A stretch of 17,299 nt of DNA from Pseudomonadales bacterium (GTDB taxonomy: Bacteria > Pseudomonadota > Gammaproteobacteria > Pseudomonadales > Pseudohongiellaceae). The number at the start of each line of letters is the position of its first letter. The first letter of the stretch is position 1. The notes beneath the pieces are model-generated. The model searched no databases. It was not told the DNA's origin and saw nothing but the letters and a program-made list of their open reading frames with translations. A program made the position numbers and the translations under genes. The stretch spans positions 1 through 17,299 of the forward strand of contig JAKSCP010000317.1 of assembly GCA_022360535.1 (NCBI GenBank), given 5' to 3'. Of this stretch, positions 1 to 6,758 are shown piece by piece.

Positions 1-55
1 ACGTGAGTATGCTGATATACTTCTAAGGTCTGCTACTGAGAATACTCGAAAGACT

Positions 56-655
56 TTGGCCTGCTACAACCACCCAAATGCTGCTACCGTCGCAACTTGC
101 GGACGCTGCCAGAAAGAGCTGTGCGGCATGTGTACGGTATTCCTCGACAAAGGCGAGTTTTGTGAACCTTGCTCTCAGATAGTTGAGAGTGAGGACTTCG
201 TTACCGCCCAATCTGAGACGCTCAACAAACCCGCACCCGAGGCACTTCATGCCGAGCCCGACTTGCCGCCAACAGATATTCAGAGGCGCAGAGAGCAAGA
301 CAAGGTTTACATCTGGGGTGGTGTGGTCGGCGCCTCTTTAATGATTGCAGTAGGCATGGGCATCTATGCGTTCCCCAATTTGTTTACCGATTCTGCTGTG
401 ATGGCTGCGCGTGCCGAAGAACAGCGTTTGGAAGACTGTCGCCTGGTATTCGAAGAGATTACTTATGTGTTGAGAGCTGGCGGTGTGCCTGATGACTCTA
501 TGGCTTGCGAGGGCGCTCCCTCACCAAATCTCATTCGACGTACTGGCGATGTCGTACGAGTAGACCATCCCAACCCCGCTGCCTATGGTCTCAGTGAAAT
601 CTATGTTACTAATGAGTCCCATCAGGTATTTTTAGTAGGCAGGGAATCAAGTTGA
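56..655 (+). CDS. Zinc-finger (B-box-like) single-pass membrane protein
   Basis: This 199-residue protein has an N-terminal metal-binding knuckle: C3, H6, C15, C18, C23, C26, C36 and C39 follow the C-x2-H ... C-x2-C ... C-x2-C ... C-x2-C spacing of B-box-like zinc fingers. A Pro/Glu-rich linker follows, then one strongly hydrophobic helix at about residues 84-106, then a roughly 90-residue C-terminal domain with two cysteines (128 and 150) that could form a disulfide if periplasmic. The start is TTG. No stop lies in frame between the window edge and this codon, so a longer protein cannot be excluded, but the C-Y-N-H-P motif normally sits at the very N-terminus of such proteins, which favours this TTG. 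The stop is 8 nt before the pilin ATG, so the two are probably co-transcribed. Its function is unknown; a link to pilin biology is inferred from position only. Confidence 0.75.
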   Translation: MACYNHPNAATVATCGRCQKELCGMCTVFLDKGEFCEPCSQIVESEDFVTAQSETLNKPAPEALHAEPDLPPTDIQRRREQDKVYIWGGVVGASLMIAVGMGIYAFPNLFTDSAVMAARAEEQRLEDCRLVFEEITYVLRAGGVPDDSMACEGAPSPNLIRRTGDVVRVDHPNPAAYGLSEIYVTNESHQVFLVGRESS

Positions 656-663
656 GAACGAGC

Positions 664-1071
664 ATGAAACAGCAGGGCTTTACGCTGATCGAACTGATGA
701 TCGTGGTTGCTATTATCGGCATCCTGGCGAGCGTCGCATTGCCTGCCTATAACATGTATAGCAACCGGGCCCGTTTCGCAGAAGCGGTGCTGGCTGTTTC
801 TCCCTATCGAACCTTCATCGTTGTCGGTGCCGAGTCTAATCGATTTACCACAGTAGATGACATGGATGAGGAAACCAATGGCATTCCCGCTGGTATACAG
901 CGAACAGCAACCACCCACGGCGTTCATGTCTTTGATGGCGAGATTCGTGTCACCTGGGCAGACGATGGCAGTGCACTAGCCGGAACTAACTATACTCTGA
1001 CCGCACAGAACGTCACACCACCAATCCAATGGGAAGAGAGTGGTAATTGCCTGAATCGCGGCTTCTGCTAA
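664..1071 (+). CDS. Type IV pilin (PilA-like major or minor pilin)
   Basis: This encodes a type IVa prepilin of 135 residues. The leader MKQQG is followed by FTLIE, the standard prepilin peptidase (PilD) cleavage and N-methylation site, with the conserved Glu at mature position 5. The hydrophobic alpha-1 segment (IVVAIIGILASVALPAY) comes next. The protein ends in a C-terminal disulfide loop pair, Cys129 and Cys135, the last residue. It should be processed in the inner membrane and assembled into a pilus or pseudopilus. I chose ATG 664 over the TTG at 652, which overlaps the upstream stop, because ATG 664 gives the canonical 5-residue basic leader. It converges with the PQQ dehydrogenase, and the two stop codons overlap. 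The globular domain is short; a minor pilin is possible. Confidence 0.9.
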   Translation: MKQQGFTLIELMIVVAIIGILASVALPAYNMYSNRARFAEAVLAVSPYRTFIVVGAESNRFTTVDDMDEETNGIPAGIQRTATTHGVHVFDGEIRVTWADDGSALAGTNYTLTAQNVTPPIQWEESGNCLNRGFC

Positions 1072-3428
1072 TCCGGCAACGCGTAAGCGAAGATATATCC
1101 GCCTTCCACTTCTGGCTCATCAACAGAGTCGTCTACCTGAGATTCCAGGCTTAAGATGCCGCCGCCGTCTGGCACCGTCACCAGAACGTATTGCTTGCCA
1201 GTCTCGGGACTCACATAACTCATTGGAGTCGCCGTTGACGCAGCAGGCAACTGTGCATTCCATACTTCTTCACCGTTAAACACATCGATTGCGCGTACTT
1301 GGCTGTCGGTGACCCCTGCATTAAAGATCAACCCTCCACCAGTGACAATTGAACCAGCCGAGTAAAACATGCCCATTGGTAGAGGCAGTCGAGACGGAAT
1401 GCCTAGTGGCCCCATATCAGTGGTTGTGCCCAACGGTCTGCGCCACAGTATTTCCTGGTTCGCCAAATCCACTACGGCTAATTCGCCATAGGGGGGTCGC
1501 AGGCAGGGTGCGAATACCGGCGATAAGAAGAAGAAAGAAAACACGGCATAAGGCGTACCCGTTTGGGTTCCACCGATGCCATAAGTCGTGCTCTCCGTAA
1601 TATCAGTTCGGGGAATCAGGCGTACCACGGAAGGGTTGTGCAGAGAATTAACCACCATCAGATGGTTGCGCTCATCAACCGCAACACTTCCCCAGTTCAT
1701 GCCACCGGCGACACCGGGGTAGTAAAGAGTGCCGTAACCGGTTGTTGGAGGAGTCAGGGGTCCCTCATAACGCATACGAGCGAATTGAATTCTGCAGGAA
1801 GCCTGATCAAAGGGAGTGATTCCCCACATATCCGCTTCACGTAACATCTCATGATCGAATCGTGGCATACCAACCGAGAAGGGTTGGGTTGGAACCGTGG
1901 ATTCCTCTGGAATATCGGTTTGTGGTACCGGCAGTTCAGCGACTTCAGTGAGTGGCTCGCCGGTTTCTCTGTCAAGCACGAAAATCTGCGCACGCTTGGT
2001 GGGAACGATGACCGCTTTTCTTATCTCGCCATTGATGGGGATATCAGCGAGTGTGGGTTGCGAGGGAACGTCATAATCCCAGATGTCGTGGTGAGTGGTC
2101 TGAAAATGCCAGCGGGGTCGACCGGTTGCGGAATCCAGGGCAACTACAGAACTGGCATAACGTTCCATGGCCTCACTGCGATGGCCCCCGAAATAATCCG
2201 GTGTGGCGTTACCCGTGGGCACATACACCAAACCCAGTTCCTCGTCGGTGCTGGTCAAACTCCAGACATTAGGCGTGCCCCGGGTATAGGACTCGCCTTC
2301 AGGAGGTAAGCCGAGCCGTTCCTGTCGACCCATATCCCAGGCCCAAACTAAATCACCTGTTATCGGATTGAATCCACGGACCACGCCAGACGGTTCTTCG
2401 GTTTCCTGGTTATCCATCACCCAACCACCGAGTACCAACACACCATTGGAAATGGTTGGTGGTGAAGTGACAAAGTAGTAGCCAGGTTTCACTTCGCCCA
2501 TACCTGTCAGCAAACTGATTTCGCCGTTTTCCCCAAAATCTGCACAGGGCTGACCGTTGGCTTTGTTAACCGCGATAAGACGCGCATCGGTGGTGGCAGT
2601 CAGGATGCGTTCGGGGCATTCCAGGCTGGGTCGCTGCGGCGGTGAGCGATAATAAGTAACGCCTCGGCAGGTATCCCAGAAGCCGATGCGCGCCGATTGC
2701 AGCTCAGGATCGAAACGCCAGCGCTCTTCACCGGTGTCGGGATCCAGTGACAGAATGATGTTTCTGCCGGTGCAGAGATAGAGGCCATCGCCAACTTGAA
2801 TGGGTGTCCCCTTAAATTCGCCGGGGACACGGGTGCGAGTCTGCCAGGCGATTTCCAACTGGTCCACGTTGTCTACATTGATTTGATCAGAGGGTGCGAA
2901 GCGCGTGCCGCGCTTGGTGGCGCCGTAGTGCATCCAATCGCCGCTGTCATTGAAGACTTGTCCGGTGCCTGCGGCACTGGGTGTGCCCACCTCATAACCA
3001 CCGTTGGCAATGAACAGGGCAATGATAAAAACTGCAAAGCCGCCCAAAGTGGCCTGGGTTTCCCGTAGTTGAAACAGGGGAATGGGTTCTGACTGGTGCA
3101 AGCCACGCCGCACACGGGGTAAGACAAACCACAATCCAAGTACTGTGAACATGGCCACTCTGGGCATCAGTGCCCAGGCATCCAGACCCACCTCATAGAA
3201 TGACCACAGATAGGTGAGGATCAGGAAGATTCCATAGAGCTGTGCCCCGCGCCTGTCACCACGAAACAGCAATACTGCGGTAACCAGCAGAGTGAGTCCC
3301 GCCAACAGATAATAGAGAGACCCACCGGCTCCAACGAGAGTGAGTCCCATACGGGCCAGGCCCAGACCTATAAGTCCGATGACTACAGAAAGAAATCTTG
3401 GTTTAGGAAAAGTGGATGCGTCTGACAC
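1068..3428 (-). CDS. Membrane-bound PQQ-dependent dehydrogenase (glucose/quinate/shikimate type)
   Basis: This 786-residue protein is close to the usual length of inner-membrane quinoprotein glucose dehydrogenase. The N-terminus has about five hydrophobic helices (roughly residues 11-28, 34-54, 63-80, 90-104 and 128-143). An eight-bladed PQQ beta-propeller then carries tryptophan-docking repeats such as DTGEERWRF near 231-239. The active-site region HHDIWDYDVPSQPTL (about 446-460) contains the presumed catalytic Asp451, and DTCRGVTYY (252-260) matches the family. Such enzymes oxidise sugars or polyols on the periplasmic face and pass electrons to ubiquinone. The start is GTG, preceded by a strong GGGGGAG ribosome binding site 6 nt upstream. 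No PQQ synthesis gene lies in the window. Glucose, quinate or shikimate specificity cannot be decided from the sequence alone, so no symbol is given. Confidence 0.93.
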   Translation of the reverse strand: MSDASTFPKPRFLSVVIGLIGLGLARMGLTLVGAGGSLYYLLAGLTLLVTAVLLFRGDRRGAQLYGIFLILTYLWSFYEVGLDAWALMPRVAMFTVLGLWFVLPRVRRGLHQSEPIPLFQLRETQATLGGFAVFIIALFIANGGYEVGTPSAAGTGQVFNDSGDWMHYGATKRGTRFAPSDQINVDNVDQLEIAWQTRTRVPGEFKGTPIQVGDGLYLCTGRNIILSLDPDTGEERWRFDPELQSARIGFWDTCRGVTYYRSPPQRPSLECPERILTATTDARLIAVNKANGQPCADFGENGEISLLTGMGEVKPGYYFVTSPPTISNGVLVLGGWVMDNQETEEPSGVVRGFNPITGDLVWAWDMGRQERLGLPPEGESYTRGTPNVWSLTSTDEELGLVYVPTGNATPDYFGGHRSEAMERYASSVVALDSATGRPRWHFQTTHHDIWDYDVPSQPTLADIPINGEIRKAVIVPTKRAQIFVLDRETGEPLTEVAELPVPQTDIPEESTVPTQPFSVGMPRFDHEMLREADMWGITPFDQASCRIQFARMRYEGPLTPPTTGYGTLYYPGVAGGMNWGSVAVDERNHLMVVNSLHNPSVVRLIPRTDITESTTYGIGGTQTGTPYAVFSFFFLSPVFAPCLRPPYGELAVVDLANQEILWRRPLGTTTDMGPLGIPSRLPLPMGMFYSAGSIVTGGGLIFNAGVTDSQVRAIDVFNGEEVWNAQLPAASTATPMSYVSPETGKQYVLVTVPDGGGILSLESQVDDSVDEPEVEGGYIFAYALPD

Positions 3429-3475
3429 GTTGAACTCCCCCGAATTCAGTATTGCAACGAGGCGACATCATCTCA

Positions 3476-3511
3476 CAAAAGCAAAGGCTTCCCTAGTTGC
3501 AACCAGGGCCT
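3476..3511 (-). terminator. Candidate intrinsic terminator after the XapX genes
   Basis: On the minus strand an imperfect stem-loop has outer arms AGGC/GCCT and an 18-nt near-palindrome CCCTGGTTGCAACTAGGG. It is followed by the T-rich run TTTGCTTTT. It lies about 55 nt past the second XapX stop and before the PQQ dehydrogenase start on the same strand, so it could end the ArsR operon transcript. The T-run is interrupted, and the near-symmetric core could instead be a protein-binding site for the downstream gene. Confidence 0.4.
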
Positions 3512-3566
3512 GAGTTGCTGAGCGCCGTGTTGAGAGTTGTTGATTATTACTTACTGGAGATGCGCG

Positions 3567-3731
3567 TTAATTCAAAATAGATGCAGTGATGACGAAACCA
3601 CCAGTCATCGCAAGCACCAGCAATGCGCCAGTGAGTTTGGGGGGTGCGGGAAGGGGAATATCGAAGTAACGGCAGGCAGCGCCAATGGCGAATGCCAATA
3701 CAATGCCGAGTGCGGAATTCAACAGGGCCAT
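3567..3731 (-). CDS. Small XapX-type membrane protein, copy 2
   Basis: A 54-residue microprotein made almost only of two hydrophobic segments (about residues 5-20 and 33-50). They are separated by a turn with R21-Y-F-D-I-P-L-P-A-P-P, which matches the XapX / DUF1427 pattern of a short double-helix membrane protein with a PxPAP hinge. Its ATG shares one base with the stop of the preceding copy (TGATG), so it is probably translated by coupling. Both copies share the scheme A-F/L-x-I-G-x-x-C-R ... I-P-L-P-A-P, so they look like a tandem duplication that has diverged. The family's function is not established; a two-subunit inner-membrane complex is an inference. Confidence 0.8.
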   Translation of the reverse strand: MALLNSALGIVLAFAIGAACRYFDIPLPAPPKLTGALLVLAMTGGFVITASILN

Positions 3732-3907
3732 CAATCCTGCTCCTGTCTATGCATCAGTTTATCCGTCAGCAGATAGCCACTGGTGAGAGACAATACAATG
3801 AACGCGCCCAACAGGGCTGTGGGCGCGGGCAAAGGGATTTCCAGCAGTCGGCAACCAACGCCGATCAGGAAGGCGAGGGAATACCCGAGTATCAACTTAA
3901 TTTGCAT
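3731..3907 (-). CDS. Small XapX-type membrane protein, copy 1
   Basis: A 58-residue protein with two predicted transmembrane helices (about residues 4-21 and 31-47). The hinge is C19-R-L-L-E-I-P-L-P-A-P, typical of XapX / DUF1427 microproteins, and the tail is polar (DKLMHRQEQD). The start is ATG; a stop codon sits two codons upstream in frame, so no longer version exists. The ribosome binding site is weak. It begins 66 nt after the stop of the AHSA1 gene on the same strand and overlaps the next copy by one base, so it fits as the third gene of the ArsR operon. Function unknown. Confidence 0.8.
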   Translation of the reverse strand: MQIKLILGYSLAFLIGVGCRLLEIPLPAPTALLGAFIVLSLTSGYLLTDKLMHRQEQD

Positions 3908-3973
3908 AAGTTAGGTTTCGTCACATCTCGTTTCCGGAACTCCCTTCGAATAGTCAGCAACAGCGGCTTTATC

Positions 3974-4468
3974 TTAGCCAAGCTCTGCAAGGATATCGGC
4001 GAGGATATCAAATCCGGATCCCCAACCCTTATCCATATTCGCCATCGCTTCAGCAAAACAGGCGATCTCTGCGTCGCTGCATTCCAGGGGAACCTGTGAG
4101 AGACGTACCAGGGTATTCTCACCCGATTGTTCAAAAGTTACTGTCGTGAGAAGCAAGTGAGGCCAGTCCGGCATCATTGGATTAGGCATGTCGTTCCATT
4201 CAGCGTCGGTGCTGGAAAAATGATGCCAGATCATTTTTGATGGAGGACTGACTTCCTTGAATACCACTTTCTGGTAGTTAGAATTCTCGCCCCATTTCAT
4301 TTCGTTCAACCAAACCCCTTCCGGTTCCAGATCGAACTTGTGAATGATGGTTTCGATGTTAGGGCCATACCAGCGGCTTAGCAGTTCGGGATCGGTCCAG
4401 GCTTTCCAAACCAATTCTCTGGGCGCGTTAAATTCTCTTTCTATTATGTATTCGGGTAAATCACTCAT
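3974..4468 (-). CDS. AHSA1/SRPBCC domain protein
   Basis: This 164-residue protein has the SRPBCC (START-like, Aha1 C-terminal-like) fold signature. The start region is IEREFNAPRELVWKAWTDPE, then LLSRWYGP, and a C-terminal amphipathic helix region is typical of the family. These proteins form a hydrophobic cavity and bind small ligands; the ligand here is unknown. I chose ATG 4468 because GAGAG lies at suitable distance. A GTG at 4480 would add four residues and overlap the ArsR stop (GTGA), and cannot be excluded. The gene is directly downstream of an ArsR-type regulator, a very common pairing in proteobacteria that suggests a substrate-responsive or stress-responsive module. Confidence 0.88.
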   Translation of the reverse strand: MSDLPEYIIEREFNAPRELVWKAWTDPELLSRWYGPNIETIIHKFDLEPEGVWLNEMKWGENSNYQKVVFKEVSPPSKMIWHHFSSTDAEWNDMPNPMMPDWPHLLLTTVTFEQSGENTLVRLSQVPLECSDAEIACFAEAMANMDKGWGSGFDILADILAELG

Positions 4469-4476
4469 GCTTGCTC

Positions 4477-4857
4477 TCACTTCCCGTTGTTGTTTTTCAT
4501 TTCAATTAACAATTGATCCAATTCGTCAAAACTCTTGGTCCAGAATGCTTCAAAAGCCCTGATCCATTCTGCCGCACTCACCAGCGGTTCCGCATTAAGA
4601 TGAGCCAGTCGCTTCTGTTCATTGCGCGTGCGACTGATGAGTCTGGCATTCTCTAGAACCTTTAGATGTTTGGATACCGCTGGCTGACTGATCGCAAAGG
4701 GCTCTGCCAACTCCGTTACCGACGCGTCCCCCTGGGCCAGCCGTGCCAGGATCGCCCGTCGGGTAGGGTCGGCAAGCGCAGAGAAGACGTCGTCTAACTG
4801 CTGCGACGCCAAGTGGCCCGATTCGTCTAGCTTATAACCAGTTGGTTCCATAACCAT
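4477..4857 (-). CDS. ArsR-family (SdpR-like) transcriptional repressor
   Basis: A 126-residue winged-helix regulator. The signature FSALADPTRRAILARL (about 25-40) is followed by the recognition region VTELAEPFAISQPAVSKHLKVLE (about 47-69) and a wing ending in RTRNEQKR. The classical metal-binding Cys motif of arsenic sensors is absent, so it is more likely an SdpR-like regulator paired with AHSA1 than a metal sensor. The start is uncertain. ATG 4857 lies inside a palindrome (ATAAC-N6-GTTAT) and begins M-V-M; a TTG at 4812 would give a 111-residue form beginning M-A-S-Q-Q with all operators upstream. A farther TTG at 4917 is unlikely. It is probably autoregulated and co-transcribed with AHSA1 and the XapX pair. 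Confidence 0.88.
   Translation of the reverse strand: MVMEPTGYKLDESGHLASQQLDDVFSALADPTRRAILARLAQGDASVTELAEPFAISQPAVSKHLKVLENARLISRTRNEQKRLAHLNAEPLVSAAEWIRAFEAFWTKSFDELDQLLIEMKNNNGK
4836..4847. promoter_or_regulatory. Palindromic operator candidate 1 for ArsR repressor
   Basis: AACCA-GT-TGGTT is a perfect 5-bp inverted repeat with a 2-bp centre. It starts 14 nt before a second palindrome, and both are preceded by the shared string ATAAC. If the repressor starts at ATG 4857 this site lies in its first codons; if it starts at TTG 4812 it lies in the leader. Confidence 0.4.
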
Positions 4858-4865
4858 ATAGTTAT
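4850..4865. promoter_or_regulatory. Palindromic operator candidate 2, overlapping ArsR start
   Basis: ATAAC-N6-GTTAT is a perfect 5-bp inverted repeat covering the ArsR ATG at 4857. Just upstream on the minus strand are a TTGACC hexamer (4881-4886) and an AT-rich TATATAACTATAT tract that could act as -35 and -10 elements, so a bound repressor would block RNA polymerase. AT-rich 12-2-type palindromes at the promoter are the usual ArsR operator form. The spacing of the -10 is not ideal, so the promoter assignment is tentative. Confidence 0.5.
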
Positions 4866-4989
4866 ATACAAGTGTTCCAAGGTCAAGCTTTTTCTGGACA
4901 GCTTTCAGAGCAAACAACTAAGCGGAGCAAGGATGGACTGTATTCGGCCCAGACCTTATGCTTCCGAACAGAATAACAAGGAGACCAGT

Positions 4990-6723
4990 ATGCCTGTTTC
5001 CAAATCAGCCCTGAGCTTACTAGTCCTGCTGCCGTGCTTCGCGGCCGCCCAATCCCTCTTTGATAACTACACTGATGTCAGCGTAGGCGATCTTGCCGAT
5101 CCTGATCCCAACGAATGGCTAATGTGGCGCCGCACTCCCAACAATTGGGCTTACAGTCCGCTGGATCAAATCAACAAAGACAATGTGGATTCCTTGCGCC
5201 TGGCATGGACCTGGACTATGGAGCCGGGTAAACAGGAAACCACCCCGCTGGTGCATGACGGCGTCATGTTCCTGCCTCAGGCCTGTGACTTCATGGAAGC
5301 GGTGGACGCCCGGGACGGCACACCGCTGTGGGAATATCGTCGTCCGCAGGTCGATCATGCTGCCTCACTGGCCTGTGCCAATCGCAATGCCACGCTCTAC
5401 AAAGATCAAATCATTATCGCTACCCACGATGCCTATCTGGTTTCACTGAATGCGAAAACCGGCGAGGTCACCTGGGAAGTGCAAATGGGCAACTGGGAAA
5501 TTGGCCAGCACTATTCCGGCGGTCCCCAGGTGTTGGATGGCAAGATCATCGTTGGTATGTCCGGTTGTTACTACATTAATACTGGCTGTTGGATAACTGC
5601 CCACGATCCGGATACGGGCGTTGAACTCTGGCGCCGCAACACGGTACCAAAAATTGGTGAACCGGGCGGGGAGACCTGGGGTGATGTCCCCAATGAGCAG
5701 CGCCGTGGCGGTTCTGCCTGGATGCCTGCCAGCTATGATCCAGAGTTAGATCTCATCTATATAGGCGTCGCAGTTCCCATTCCCTGGGGATCAATTCAAC
5801 GAGACACTCGAGGCGGCGATGTTCTCTATACGAATTCCACTCTGGCATTGGAAGCCGATACCGGAGAGATAGCCTGGTACTTCCAGTACATCCCTGGCGG
5901 CAATTGGGATTTGGATCATCCCTTCGAACGCATCGTCGTTGAATCAGAAGTGACACCTGACCCCGATGCTGTGTCATGGATGAACCCGAACATAGCTTCC
6001 AGCGCAAGCCGTAAACTCATCACGGGCGTGCCAGGTAAAACGGGAATCGTGTGGACGCTTGATGCAGAAACGGGCGAGTTCCTCTGGGCCACGGAAACCA
6101 ACTTTCAAAACGTAATTGTGGGCGTGGACATTCCGAACCACAAAGGCATCACTAACCCTGATCTGGATATCACTGAGATTCGGCAACGCAAGTTTGTGTG
6201 CCCATCCACCACTGGCGGCATCAACTGGAACTCAGTTGGCTATAGCCCCGATACCAATGCGCTGTATATTCCGAGCAACAACGTCTGCATGGAATATTAC
6301 CTGAACCCGGTTAATCCGGTACTCGGTGGTTATCACAGTTCGGCGACATCGATTAAACAACCAACTCCCGATGAAGAAGCGCTCATCGGCATGTTCACTG
6401 CTATTGATGTGGCCACTGGCGCCAAGAAGTGGCAATACAATCAGCGGGCTGGTGTCACCGGGTCCGTGCTCACCACCGGTGGTGGACTGGTATTCGTATC
6501 CGATGATGCCCGTCGCTTTCGAGCCTTTGATGCCGACACTGGTGATGTGTTGTGGGAACAGATACTCAACTCATCCGCTGGTGGCTTTCCCATGACTTAC
6601 AGTCTGGATGGTGTGCAGTATTTGGCGATCGCCGCCGGTGACGGCGTAAATTACCGCGTAATGACGCCGGAGATTCAGCAACGACGTGGCGGTAATATGT
6701 TGTACGTGTTTCGGTTGCCATAG
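4990..6723 (+). CDS. Secreted PQQ-dependent dehydrogenase (alcohol-dehydrogenase type)
   Basis: This 577-residue protein has a Sec signal peptide (about 1-20, FAAA|QS) followed by a PQQ beta-propeller. Tryptophan-docking repeats are visible, for example DGTPLWEY (109-116), TGEVTWEV (157-164), DTGVELWRR and DTGEIAWYF. The active-site loop is PGGNWDLDHPF (about 302-312): Asp307 is the presumed catalytic base and Asp309 sits at the +2 position used for lanthanide binding in XoxF-type enzymes. The vicinal Cys-Cys of methanol dehydrogenases is missing; instead Cys193 and Cys200 lie in the matching region. There is no cytochrome c domain, so electrons must go to a separate carrier. ATG 4990 has an AAGGAG ribosome binding site 6 nt upstream; an upstream in-frame ATG at 4933 lacks a signal peptide start. 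It is the first gene of the plus-strand block. Confidence 0.92.
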   Translation: MPVSKSALSLLVLLPCFAAAQSLFDNYTDVSVGDLADPDPNEWLMWRRTPNNWAYSPLDQINKDNVDSLRLAWTWTMEPGKQETTPLVHDGVMFLPQACDFMEAVDARDGTPLWEYRRPQVDHAASLACANRNATLYKDQIIIATHDAYLVSLNAKTGEVTWEVQMGNWEIGQHYSGGPQVLDGKIIVGMSGCYYINTGCWITAHDPDTGVELWRRNTVPKIGEPGGETWGDVPNEQRRGGSAWMPASYDPELDLIYIGVAVPIPWGSIQRDTRGGDVLYTNSTLALEADTGEIAWYFQYIPGGNWDLDHPFERIVVESEVTPDPDAVSWMNPNIASSASRKLITGVPGKTGIVWTLDAETGEFLWATETNFQNVIVGVDIPNHKGITNPDLDITEIRQRKFVCPSTTGGINWNSVGYSPDTNALYIPSNNVCMEYYLNPVNPVLGGYHSSATSIKQPTPDEEALIGMFTAIDVATGAKKWQYNQRAGVTGSVLTTGGGLVFVSDDARRFRAFDADTGDVLWEQILNSSAGGFPMTYSLDGVQYLAIAAGDGVNYRVMTPEIQQRRGGNMLYVFRLP

Positions 6724-6758
6724 GGCGCTGAGTCTTCAATCAAGCAAAGGGCGAGTAG

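Noticed and set aside
1..55. Possible upstream extension of the first gene
   Set aside because: No stop in frame to the window edge, but no ATG either, and the metal-binding motif fits an N-terminal TTG at 56.
3644..4099. A 151-codon plus-strand open frame
   Set aside because: It is antisense to the two XapX genes and the end of AHSA1, and has no recognisable domain or hydrophobic pattern; the minus-strand reading gives clear families.
4858..4917. TTG start at 4917 for the ArsR gene
   Set aside because: It would add 20 residues unlike the family and place the promoter-like TTGACC and the operator inside the coding region.
4933..4989. ATG 4933 as start of the secreted PQQ dehydrogenase
   Set aside because: The added residues put charged sequence before the signal peptide; ATG 4990 has an ideal AAGGAG and a clean signal peptide.
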